Shown: positions 1-6,729 of the stretch, one piece after another
Layout of the letters: each line of letters starts with the position of its first letter
Position numbering within the stretch: position 1 is the first letter of the stretch
Assembly: GCA_016463045.1 (NCBI GenBank)
Contig: JAEMSB010000005.1
Coordinates: 9,149 to 27,434, forward strand
Length of the DNA: 18,286 nt
From: Niveispirillum sp.
Lineage (GTDB): Bacteria > Pseudomonadota > Alphaproteobacteria > Azospirillales > Azospirillaceae
Reading direction: 5' to 3'
The notes under the pieces: model-generated
What the model was told of the DNA's origin: nothing
Databases searched by the model: none
What the model saw: only the letters and a program-made list of their open reading frames with translations
Position numbers and translations under genes: made by a program

Positions 1-838
1 CCAATTGCGTGCCCCCCACCATCCCGCCTTCCAGCAGCAGCAGGCCGGGCCGCAGCCAATCACGCGCCGTCGCCTTCACGCAGCATTGCAGATAAGCGGC
101 CCCATCGCCGCCACCGGCGGTCAGGCTGCCCGGCCGCGCGCCCATGGGCTGCCACAGCTTGGTCGACAGAAGGTCGGCTGCCGGCACGCCCGCCGCACGC
201 GACAGGACCAGGCCCAGCACCTGGGCTTCGAACAGGTTGGGGGCGAAACGGCTGCCCGGCTCGCTGTCCAGCTTAGCCGACAGGGTCCAGGCGATGGCAT
301 TCCCATCCGGGGCGGTCGCCGGCAGCGTCAGGCCCGACGTGCCTTCCAGAAGCTGGCGCACCGTGATACGGCCCCGGTCATCGCCGGCCCATTCGGGAAC
401 CCAGGTGGCAATGCCCGTATCCAGGCCCGGCAGCACCCCGTCGCGCAGCGCCTGTCCGGTCAGCAGCGCCATGATGGCCGGCATCAGACCCGACGCCTCC
501 AGCATGTCGCCGGCCTGAACATCGGGGGCATAAAGCTCCAGCTGCAGGGCGCCCGCGTGCCAGACCAGCAGGGCCCGGCTCCTGGTTGCCGTGAACAGGG
601 CGTTGATTTCCTTCAACCCCTTGTCCGACAGCACACCGGCATCAGGATCGGCCATGGGCAGGACGGTGCCGGGGCCGGACGCCAAGGACTGTTCCACCAC
701 CACCGGTCCTTCCACTTTTTCAGGGATAAGGATACCGGCGGGATCGCGCCGTTCCTCCCGGTCGCCGCCCAGCCACCACACCGCCCCCAGGGCGGTTCCC
801 AGCAACAGGGCGGATGCGATCAGGATCGGACGGCGCAT
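1..838 (-). CDS. Serine hydrolase-fold protein (beta-lactamase/NylB-like), catalytically degenerate, C-terminus cut by window
   Basis: 279 codons are visible from the ATG at 838; the 3' end lies outside the window. A hydrophobic N-terminus (residues 4-23, RRPILIASALLLG...) is a signal anchor or signal peptide, so the protein should sit in the envelope. The fold is recognisable as the class C beta-lactamase/6-aminohexanoate-dimer hydrolase type: a VRQLLEGTSGL segment (160-170), PGSRF...QVLGLVL (194-212), LWQPMGA, and YLQCCVKATARDWLRPGLLLL near the visible end. However, the nucleophile region reads EASGLMPAIMALLTG (114-128) with no lysine at all between residues 76 and 189, so SxxK is lost. The YxN tyrosine position is proline (P200). 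A GGGAAGAAG ribosome site lies just upstream and the gene follows the lipoprotein gene by 32 bases, so they are probably cotranscribed. Family assignment is fairly secure; enzymatic activity is doubtful. Confidence 0.8.
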   Translation of the reverse strand, partial: MRRPILIASALLLGTALGAVWWLGGDREERRDPAGILIPEKVEGPVVVEQSLASGPGTVLPMADPDAGVLSDKGLKEINALFTATRSRALLVWHAGALQLELYAPDVQAGDMLEASGLMPAIMALLTGQALRDGVLPGLDTGIATWVPEWAGDDRGRITVRQLLEGTSGLTLPATAPDGNAIAWTLSAKLDSEPGSRFAPNLFEAQVLGLVLSRAAGVPAADLLSTKLWQPMGARPGSLTAGGGDGAAYLQCCVKATARDWLRPGLLLLEGGMVGGTQL

Positions 839-870
839 GGTACTTCTTCCCTATTCAAGCGTCCGTCCGC

Positions 871-1293
871 TTACTGGACGTGACGGTAGAGGGGATAGTC
901 CCTGGCCTGCACCACTTCCCACACGCCATCGGGCTGACGGCACAGGAAACCGGTCGCATGCTGGTACATCTCCTCCAGGATGACGACGGAGTGGAACTCA
1001 CGGCAGGGACGGTTCTGCCCGTCATAGCCGTCGCGCAGCACCTTCACGGCACCGCGCTTGCCAGTGATGGGGTTGGCCCAGCCGACCGGAACATCAATGG
1101 GCTTGCCCCCCAGTTCCCGCAGCGCGCCCTGGAAGCCGGCAATGTCGCTGTCCTCCATGACGATGGTGCGCGGCTTGGGCGGCGGCGGCGGCGGTGCCTC
1201 CGCAACCGGCGCCGGTGCCGGCGGCGGCTTCGTCTGGCATCCAGCAACCACCAGCATCAGAAAGATCAAACCCAGGCTGCGCTTGTTCATCAT
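871..1293 (-). CDS. Lipoprotein with 17 kDa surface antigen-type domain
   Basis: 140 aa. The N-terminus is a lipoprotein signal: MMNKR, a hydrophobic stretch, then the lipobox VAGC with the lipidated cysteine at residue 19. A proline/alanine-rich linker follows (about 22-42). The C-terminal part (about 67-130), with GWANPITGKRGAVKV, PCREF, and GFLCRQPDGVWEVV, resembles the outer-membrane 17 kDa surface-antigen domain (PF16998 type), in which a PCREY..., CRQPDG.W pattern is usual. Known members are small outer-membrane lipoproteins of unclear function. Two ATG codons are adjacent (1293 and 1290) after GGGGAAA; either could be used. The gene precedes the serine-hydrolase-like gene with a 32-base gap, suggesting one envelope operon. 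Domain call is from motif resemblance, not a search. Confidence 0.82.
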   Translation of the reverse strand: MMNKRSLGLIFLMLVVAGCQTKPPPAPAPVAEAPPPPPPKPRTIVMEDSDIAGFQGALRELGGKPIDVPVGWANPITGKRGAVKVLRDGYDGQNRPCREFHSVVILEEMYQHATGFLCRQPDGVWEVVQARDYPLYRHVQ

Positions 1294-1340
1294 TTCCCCA
1301 AAACCGCATGGACCCGTAAGGTTGGCTTCTCTACTGCCAA

Positions 1341-1405
1341 ACCGCCGGGGGCCAAGGCAAGGGCGAACCCCTCACCCCTTCGATTTGGCCCCCAATCTTG
1401 GCGGT
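1341..1405. repeat. Long nested inverted repeat
   Basis: ACCGCC (1341-1346) followed by GGGGGCCAA (1347-1355) pairs with TTGGCCCCC (1385-1393) and GGCGGT (1400-1405). The result is a two-part stem with a 29-base loop and a 6-base bulge. It is the left part of the intergenic repeat mosaic. Confidence 0.7.
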
Positions 1406-1450
1406 AGCGTGGCGGCAGCGAGCCAAGCGCGTGACAAGTGCATCCTGTGC

Positions 1451-1487
1451 TCGCCGGCTAAATGACGGGGATGCCCTGCACCCCCGT
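1451..1487. repeat. Direct repeat copy 1 (37 bp, REP-like unit)
   Basis: Begins TCGCCGGCTAAATGACGGGG and matches 1564-1600 at 36 of 37 positions. In this copy the right arm of the hairpin is disturbed (CCCCGTTTCATT instead of CCCCGTCATTT), so it is a decayed palindrome. Confidence 0.85.
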
Positions 1488-1563
1488 TTCATTCCGCCCT
1501 CAGGCGCCGGGCGCCGCCATCCGGCGGCTTGGGCTTGACGCGCCGTGGGGCGCGGGCCGGCGG

Positions 1564-1605
1564 TCGCCGGCCAAATGACGGGGATGCCCTGCACCCCCGT
1601 CATTT
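1564..1605. repeat. Direct repeat copy 2 with perfect hairpin (REP-like unit)
   Basis: Second copy of the 37-bp unit. It contains a perfect 11-bp inverted repeat, AAATGACGGGG (1573-1583) and CCCCGTCATTT (1595-1605), around an 11-base loop. This resembles a repetitive extragenic palindrome; whether it recurs in the genome cannot be seen here. Confidence 0.8.
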
Positions 1606-1632
1606 GCTTTCCGCGCGCGGATCGCCCATAAC
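1604..1632 (+). promoter_or_regulatory. Candidate sigma-70 promoter for ychF
   Basis: TTGCTT (1604-1609), 17-base spacer, CATAAC (1627-1632). Transcription would begin about 34-40 bases before the ychF ATG. The -35 box overlaps the last two bases of the repeat hairpin. Confidence 0.4.
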
Positions 1633-1672
1633 CGGGCCAATCCTTTCCATCTTTTCGGCAAAGCATCGTCCC

Positions 1673-2770
1673 ATGGGATTCAACTGCGGTATCGTCGGTC
1701 TGCCCAATGTCGGCAAGTCCACCCTGTTCAACGCGCTGACCAGCACGGCGGCGGCCGAGGCCGCGAACTACCCATTCTGCACGATCGAGCCGAATGTGGG
1801 CCGCGTCGGCGTGCCCGATCCGCGCCTGGACAAGCTGGCCGAGATTGCCAAGTCGCAGAAGATCATCGCCACGCAGCTTGAGTTCGTGGATATCGCCGGT
1901 CTGGTGCGCGGCGCGTCGAAGGGCGAGGGTCTGGGCAACCAGTTCCTGGCCAACATCCGCGAAGTGGACGCCATCGTCCATGTCCTGCGCTGCTTCGAAG
2001 ATGGCGACATCACCCATGTCGAAGGCTCCATCGAGCCGGTCCGCGATGCGGAGACGGTGGAGACGGAGCTGATGCTGGCCGATATGGACAGCCTGGAAAA
2101 GCGCCTGCCGCCTTTGCAGAAGAAGGCCAAGGCCGGCGACAAGGACGCAAAGGCCCTGTCCGAGTTGATGGAGCGCGTGCTGGCCGCATTGCGCGATGGC
2201 AAGCCCGCGCGCACGGTGGAGGTCTCCAACGAGGAGCGCGACGCGTTCAAGCAGATGGCGCTGCTGACCGGCAAGCCCGTCCTCTATGTCTGCAATGTCG
2301 AGGAAGCATCGGCCGGCAGCGGCAACGCCCTGTCTGCCAAGGTTGCAGAGATGGCCGCCCGCCAGGGTGCCGCCAGCGTCGTCATCTCCGCCGCCATCGA
2401 GGCGGAGCTGTCGCAGCTGCCGGATGAAGACAAGCTGGAATACCTGTCCTCGCTGGGTCTGGAAGAGCCGGGCCTGAACCGTCTGATCCGCGCCGGCTAC
2501 AGCCTGCTGGGTCTGCTGACCTTCTTCACCGTCGGCCCCAAGGAAGCTCGCGCCTGGACCGTCCGCAAGGGCGCCAAGGCACCAGAAGCCGCCGGCGTCA
2601 TCCATACCGATTTCGAGCGCGGCTTCATCAAGGCCGAGACCATCGACTTCACCAGCTACACCACGCTGGGCGGTGAGGTCGGATGCAAGGAAGCCGGCAA
2701 GATGCGCATGGAAGGCAAGGAATACCTGGTCCAGGACGGCGACATCTTCCATTTCCGCTTCAACGTGTAA
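1673..2770 (+). CDS. ychF: Ribosome-associated GTPase/ATPase YchF (OLA1/Obg family)
   Basis: 365 aa, the usual length for YchF. The ATG at 1673 starts the conserved MGFNCGIVGLPNVGKST; a longer in-frame ORF upstream runs through repeat DNA and lacks homology. The P-loop GLPNVGKST is at 9-17 and the G3 motif DIAGLV at 73-78. The G4 position reads NVEE (208-211) in place of NKxD, which in this family goes with preference for ATP over GTP. A coiled-coil stretch lies around 130-190 (KKAKAGDKDAKALSELMERV). The C-terminal TGS domain ends with GKEYLVQDGDIFHFRFNV. Family members bind ribosomes and affect translation and stress responses. The ribosome-binding site is weak; the gene is monocistronic, with a terminator 28 bases after the stop. 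Confidence 0.97.
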   Translation: MGFNCGIVGLPNVGKSTLFNALTSTAAAEAANYPFCTIEPNVGRVGVPDPRLDKLAEIAKSQKIIATQLEFVDIAGLVRGASKGEGLGNQFLANIREVDAIVHVLRCFEDGDITHVEGSIEPVRDAETVETELMLADMDSLEKRLPPLQKKAKAGDKDAKALSELMERVLAALRDGKPARTVEVSNEERDAFKQMALLTGKPVLYVCNVEEASAGSGNALSAKVAEMAARQGAASVVISAAIEAELSQLPDEDKLEYLSSLGLEEPGLNRLIRAGYSLLGLLTFFTVGPKEARAWTVRKGAKAPEAAGVIHTDFERGFIKAETIDFTSYTTLGGEVGCKEAGKMRMEGKEYLVQDGDIFHFRFNV

Positions 2771-2798
2771 GCGCCCGGTTCATCCCCGGCCCTGGATC

Positions 2799-2829
2799 AA
2801 GCCCTGCCTTCACCGGCGGGGCTTTTTCT
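2799..2829 (+). terminator. Rho-independent terminator of ychF
   Basis: AAGCCCTGCC (2799-2808) pairs with GGCGGGGCTT (2815-2824), one G:U pair, 6-base loop, followed by a T-rich tail (TTTCTTT). Confidence 0.9.
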
Positions 2830-3141
2830 TTGCCAAACGGAAATGATTGAAACAATGGACACCGGGTCTCCCTTTGCGCGAGTCGCGCCGGATTGACCGT
2901 TGCAACCACCAGGAAGCCAGACCGGTGGTCAATGCCGACCAACGCCCATGCCCGGATAAATTGAGATTTTCCAAGGAGGTAGCGAGACGACATTATACAG
3001 TAATGCCGTATTTCGTCATTTCGAATTAAGCAACTTATTGACCCCTAGCAGCATCAGCGTTATCTGTTTTTCCGGGCTGGCAAATCTGACGGCTGATGGT
3101 CCCTTGTGGACCGCGCCGTCCTTATCAGAGGCATGCGTGCG
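2830..3141. other. Intergenic region upstream of the FG-GAP protein gene
   Basis: About 310 bases without a convincing gene. Composition becomes AT-richer from about 2950. It holds a perfect Shine-Dalgarno-like AAGGAGGT (2973-2980) with no start codon at normal spacing; the nearest ATG (3003) is 22 bases on and opens an 8-codon frame ending TAA. A good sigma-70-like promoter follows at 3038-3066. Confidence 0.6.
3038..3066 (+). promoter_or_regulatory. Candidate sigma-70 promoter for the FG-GAP gene
   Basis: TTGACC (3038-3043), 17-base spacer, TATCTG (3061-3066), in a locally AT-rich stretch about 75 bases before the preferred start codon. Confidence 0.5.
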
Positions 3142-4419
3142 ATGAGTTCGCAGATTCTCACTTTCGACAAATCGGGGCTGATCCTGCGCTCGCTGACGGG
3201 CATGTCGATGCCGTTGCCGGGTGTCGATACCCATGGCGTCAATGCGGTTGTGGCCGGCACCCTGTCGTCCGACGGTGTCGCCGATGTCGTGGTCGGGCGT
3301 GATGACGGCACCTTCTCCTGGTTCGACGGGCAGAAGGACGGCGGTAAGCCGGTGGAACATGTGCTGGAGCTGCCGCTGCCGATGCCGCGCATGTTCGGGC
3401 TGGAACGGATCACCGACCTGCTGGGCATTGCCGATGCCAATGGCGATGGCCGCAACGATGTGATCTTCACCTCATACCTGCTTTACAGCGACACGCCGAA
3501 TCTGGGCGTCGATCCGGGTCCGGACGACGAGATGCATATCCTGCCCTTCCCCTATGGCGACGACGCACTGCCGCCGCCCTCTGGTGCTCCGGCGGAAGAG
3601 CCGATCTTCACGATCCTGCCCTATCCCATGCCGCCTCGCCCCATCGCCGTGGGTGAGCCGTATCCGGGCAGCGACCTGACGAAGATCGATTTCTCCAACA
3701 TCAAGGTCGACCTGCGTGGCGTGCTGATGACCACGGGGAACGAGGTCTATATCCCCGGCCCCGAACAGGGCATCGCCGTGGGTGAGCCGCATCCCGGTGC
3801 TGGCCGGTATGCCGAACCCGCCAAGCAGATTTACGGCGTCGATACCGATACCGGTAATGTCTACGTGATCTGGGACAACCAGGACCGCAACAAGGAGTTT
3901 GTGGCCCTGGGCAATCTGGATGCGCGCGGTGGCGTCGATGTTTTGTTCAAGGACAAGACCACGGGCGATCTGTACGTAAAGAACGACCTGTCCGACGCCT
4001 ATTTCGTCAGCGGCATCACCTCTGACGGCACGGTGTCGGTTGCGGCGGTCGGCAATTTCCAGGGCAATGACAGCCTGGACGAAATCCTGTTCTACGATGC
4101 CAGCTCACGCGAGTTCAGCATCTGGGTCCATCCGCCCTTTGATATCGCCACCAGCTACATGGCTGGCATCGACTACTTCAAGACGGTGTTCAAGCTTGAT
4201 TTCGGCTGGGACTTCGTTGGCACGCAGGATATCGACGGCGACGGGATCGAAGACATCATCGTGGCGGCGGTCGGGGACTTTGCCCCCTACCGTCCGGGTT
4301 CCGTGGCGCCCGTCGCCTATTACAGCTCGGCCACTGAAGAATTGGTGGAACTGGGTAGCTTCGACCCGTTCACACTGAAGGCTATCGGCAATTTCTTCGA
4401 TGGTCCCAGCATCCTGTAG
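3142..4419 (+). CDS. FG-GAP/VCBS-type repeat protein, function unknown
   Basis: 425 aa from the ATG at 3142, chosen because AGAGG (3127-3131) sits 10 bases upstream; ATG 3133 and GTG 3106 in the same frame are alternatives. Several blades look like FG-GAP repeats with Asp-rich calcium-type loops: SDGVADVVVG, DANGDGRNDVIF (98-109), GNDSLDEILFY and DIDGDGIEDIIV (363-374). Such repeats build beta-propellers, usually in exported or surface proteins. No signal peptide, lipobox or membrane segment is visible from any candidate start, which is odd for this family. A proline-rich insert (about 140-175) precedes two IAVGEP-P motifs at 168 and 211. The gene has its own promoter candidate and terminator. 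Substrate and role are unknown; secretion by a non-Sec route is possible but unsupported. Confidence 0.75.
   Translation: MSSQILTFDKSGLILRSLTGMSMPLPGVDTHGVNAVVAGTLSSDGVADVVVGRDDGTFSWFDGQKDGGKPVEHVLELPLPMPRMFGLERITDLLGIADANGDGRNDVIFTSYLLYSDTPNLGVDPGPDDEMHILPFPYGDDALPPPSGAPAEEPIFTILPYPMPPRPIAVGEPYPGSDLTKIDFSNIKVDLRGVLMTTGNEVYIPGPEQGIAVGEPHPGAGRYAEPAKQIYGVDTDTGNVYVIWDNQDRNKEFVALGNLDARGGVDVLFKDKTTGDLYVKNDLSDAYFVSGITSDGTVSVAAVGNFQGNDSLDEILFYDASSREFSIWVHPPFDIATSYMAGIDYFKTVFKLDFGWDFVGTQDIDGDGIEDIIVAAVGDFAPYRPGSVAPVAYYSSATEELVELGSFDPFTLKAIGNFFDGPSIL
3642..3660 (+). repeat. In-gene direct repeat, copy 1 (19 bp)
   Basis: CATCGCCGTGGGTGAGCCG is identical to 3771-3789, exactly 129 bases (43 codons) away and in frame. 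It encodes IAVGEP; in both copies the next codons encode Tyr/His-Pro-Gly. Confidence 0.9.
3771..3789 (+). repeat. In-gene direct repeat, copy 2 (19 bp)
   Basis: Second identical copy of the 19-bp unit of the FG-GAP gene. The flanking sequence diverges, so this is a short module duplication or a conserved motif, not a recent long tandem duplication. Confidence 0.9.
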
Positions 4420-4464
4420 GCTTCGCTGACAGGACTTATGAGGCACACTCTCACTATTCCTTTT

Positions 4465-4495
4465 GCGGGCGGTCCCCTGGGGCCGCCCGTTTTTT
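4465..4495 (+). terminator. Rho-independent terminator of the FG-GAP gene
   Basis: CGGGCGGTCC (4466-4475) pairs with GGGCCGCCCG (4480-4489), one G:U pair, 4-base loop, then TTTTTT. Confidence 0.93.
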
Positions 4496-4678
4496 CATCT
4501 TTCGGGGCAGTCCAGATGGATGGTTGTGTCATCGGGGCCGCAATCGCCGGAATAATGCATATGGAACCGCCCTTTACGTAACGTCACCCCCTTCCGTGGC
4601 CTGTCTGCATTGGCTACCGTCTCTCTCGTGCTGAATCGGGCAATGAAACGAAAGCCCGACCATGGGAGGAACCTTTTG

Positions 4679-6553
4679 ATGAGCCACAAGCTTCTGGGCG
4701 GCACCGCCCTTGCCGCCATCCTGTCCCTGTCCGCCGTCGCTATGGACGCCCCGGCCGCCAAGGCCCAGGGGATCGGCGTCTCCTCGCTGGTCGTGTTTGG
4801 CGACAGCCTGAGCGATACCGACAATCTGAAGAACCTGAACCCGGCCAGCCGTCCCGGCGCGCCCTATGTCAATGGCCGCTTCTCCAACGGCCCCGTGTGG
4901 GCCGAGAATCTGGCCACGCTGACCGGCATCACGGTCAGCAGCCGCGCCTATGGCGGTGCCCGCGCCACCCGCGCTACCCCCATCGACCTGACGGCCCAGG
5001 TTGACGCCTATCTGGCGGGCGGCACCTCCATCCCGGCCAGCCGCGGCGTCGGCATCTGGATCGGCGGCAATGACTATATCGCTGTCCTGACGCAGCCGCA
5101 GGCGAACCCGACCGCCGCCGCCCAGGCCGCCATTGCCGCCACCACCGGCGCCATCACCACCCAGGCCGGCCGTCTGTACAGCGCCGGCGCACGGCAGTTT
5201 GTGCTGTTCAACCTGCCGCCGCTGGGTTCAATCCCGCTGACCAGCAGCCTGTCGGCTGCCGACAAGGCCAGCGCCAACACCGTTTCCGACCTTCATGCCC
5301 AGGCCATCAAGGCTTCGGCCAACGCCCTGCGCGCACAGGGTGCGACCGTGACGGTGGTGGATGTGCAGACCCTGTTCCAGGGTATCGCCAGTTCGCCCGC
5401 CACCTATGGCTTCACGAATGTCAGCACGCCCTGCTTCGCGCCCATCGGGCCGGGCGGGTCGCTGGTGGCAACCGGTGTCTGCGCCACCGCCGCCGGTGCC
5501 GCTGGCACGGTGTTCTTCGACGCGTTGCACCCCACCGCCGCCGCGCATCAGATGATCGCCGAATATGCCTATGGCACCATGTCCGCGACCTTCGAGGCGC
5601 CGGCAGCATTGGCCATCAGCACCGATACCTCGCAGCGTCTGCTGGATCTGGCCAATGAAGGCGTGTCGGCCCGTATGGCGGGTGCGCGCACCGGCCAGGG
5701 TTCGGTCAATGTCATCGGCGCGCAGGCCGGTCAGGATGACCGCTTCGGCCTGTTCGTCTTCGGCTCCTATGTCGATGGCGACCGTGAAGCGGTGCGTGGG
5801 CAGTCGGCCTATGATTATGACGGCTTCAATGCCGGCATCGGCGTCGATTATCAGGTTGACCGTCACGTCATCGCCGGTCTGGCCTTCTCCTACGGCAACC
5901 TGAATTCCAAGACGGATGGCGCCTATTCGAAGCTGGACACGACCGCCTATAACCTGACCGCCTATATCACGGCGGCGGCGGACGACCTGTGGCTGGACAC
6001 GACCATGTCCTACAGCTTCGACGACTATCAGTCGGAGCGTGCGACCCGCTTCACGCCCTTCGCCAAGGCCAGCGGCGATTACAAGGGCAATACCTACGCG
6101 TTGGGCACCACCATCGGCTTCACGCCGGTGGCCGGCTCCTTCGCCATGGGTCCGGTCGTGGGTTTGCGCTACGCCAAGAGCAAGGTCGAAGGCTTCTCAG
6201 AGAAGGGCGCCGGCCCGCTGGCCCTGACCTGGGACGATTACGACGCCGAAAGCCTGCTGGGCTCCGTCGGCGGTCAGATCAGCGGCGTGGGCACCAGCTT
6301 CGTGCCGCAGGTCCGTGTGGCCTATGAGTATGAGTTCCAGGGCGACAGCCGCGCCATCACCGGTCGTTTTGCCAATGGCGAGTTGGCCGTGACCGATCCG
6401 GGTGCCGGCAAGCGCGGTCGTCTGGCCGTGGGTGCCAACCTGGTGCATGAAACGGCGGAGAATGTGGCTGTGGCCCTGGGCTATAATGGTCACTTCGCCG
6501 GCGGCGACCGCACCGACCACGCCCTGACGGCACACATGAAGATCGGTTTCTGA
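4679..6553 (+). CDS. GDSL-family esterase/lipase autotransporter (type Va)
   Basis: 624 aa. The ATG at 4679 is preferred because GGGAGGA (4664-4670) lies 8 bases upstream and a clean Sec signal peptide follows (1-29, cleavage after AKA). The passenger carries all SGNH/GDSL blocks: FGDSLSD with nucleophile Ser43, GRFSNGPVW (66-74), GGND with Asn131, and the DALHP box with Asp281 and His284. From about residue 350 the sequence is alternating, aromatic-rich beta-barrel ending in HMKIGF, the terminal Phe typical of outer-membrane proteins. The length matches EstA-type autotransporters. Known relatives display an esterase on the cell surface that cleaves short- to medium-chain acyl esters. It is monocistronic and convergent with the RND transporter gene. 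The exact substrate cannot be told. Confidence 0.95.
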   Translation: MSHKLLGGTALAAILSLSAVAMDAPAAKAQGIGVSSLVVFGDSLSDTDNLKNLNPASRPGAPYVNGRFSNGPVWAENLATLTGITVSSRAYGGARATRATPIDLTAQVDAYLAGGTSIPASRGVGIWIGGNDYIAVLTQPQANPTAAAQAAIAATTGAITTQAGRLYSAGARQFVLFNLPPLGSIPLTSSLSAADKASANTVSDLHAQAIKASANALRAQGATVTVVDVQTLFQGIASSPATYGFTNVSTPCFAPIGPGGSLVATGVCATAAGAAGTVFFDALHPTAAAHQMIAEYAYGTMSATFEAPAALAISTDTSQRLLDLANEGVSARMAGARTGQGSVNVIGAQAGQDDRFGLFVFGSYVDGDREAVRGQSAYDYDGFNAGIGVDYQVDRHVIAGLAFSYGNLNSKTDGAYSKLDTTAYNLTAYITAAADDLWLDTTMSYSFDDYQSERATRFTPFAKASGDYKGNTYALGTTIGFTPVAGSFAMGPVVGLRYAKSKVEGFSEKGAGPLALTWDDYDAESLLGSVGGQISGVGTSFVPQVRVAYEYEFQGDSRAITGRFANGELAVTDPGAGKRGRLAVGANLVHETAENVAVALGYNGHFAGGDRTDHALTAHMKIGF

Positions 6554-6575
6554 TCCAGGGTTCTGGGGTAAAGGC

Positions 6576-6609
6576 AAAGGCCGCGACGGGAAACCGTCGC
6601 GGCCTTTTT
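6576..6609. terminator. Bidirectional terminator, first of two
   Basis: GGCCGCGACGG (6579-6589) pairs perfectly with CCGTCGCGGCC (6594-6604) around a GAAA loop, followed by TTTTT and preceded by AAA. It ends the GDSL autotransporter transcript and could also act on the opposite strand. Confidence 0.93.
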
Positions 6610-6675
6610 GTTTGTCGGATCATTGGCCAAGACGGGCACCAGCCTGCAGCACCGGTCCCCAATATACGCAAAGAG

Positions 6676-6712
6676 AAAGGGCCGCGATGTTTGCACGTCG
6701 CGGCCCTTTTTT
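6676..6712. terminator. Bidirectional terminator, second of two
   Basis: A 15-bp stem, AAAGGGCCGCGATGT (6676-6690) with ACGTCGCGGCCCTTT (6695-6709), one G:T pair, TTGC loop, then a T run on the plus strand and CTTTCTCTTT on the minus strand. It lies 18 bases past the stop of the RND transporter gene. Confidence 0.9.
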
Positions 6713-6729
6713 AACACCCAATCCCCGCG

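Larger units (their letters stand above)
1294..1672. other. Divergent intergenic region filled mostly by repeat DNA
   Basis: 379 bases between the lipoprotein gene (minus) and ychF (plus). About 1341-1605 is occupied by a mosaic of inverted and direct repeats, listed separately. No credible coding sequence is seen: ORFs here are extensions of frames antisense to ychF. The only plausible promoter for ychF abuts the right edge of the repeats. I see no clear promoter for the lipoprotein operon. Confidence 0.7.

Noticed and set aside
5..883. 292-codon plus-strand ORF at the left edge
   Set aside because: The minus strand carries a serine-hydrolase-fold protein in frame across the region; the plus frame is Gln/Arg/Gly-rich without domain signs.
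1331..2752. 473-codon minus-strand ORF opposite ychF
   Set aside because: It is antisense to the certain ychF gene, extends into repeat DNA, and has low-complexity composition typical of GC-rich shadow frames.
4610..4678. Longer start for the GDSL autotransporter at 4610
   Set aside because: It would bury the signal peptide behind 23 extra residues, while ATG 4679 has a strong GGGAGGA at ideal spacing.
4496..4678. Stress-sigma (GGAAC...CGTT) promoter upstream of the esterase gene
   Set aside because: GGAAC occurs at about 4562, but the downstream CGT element is at the wrong distance (14 bases) and does not match; no other promoter there is convincing.
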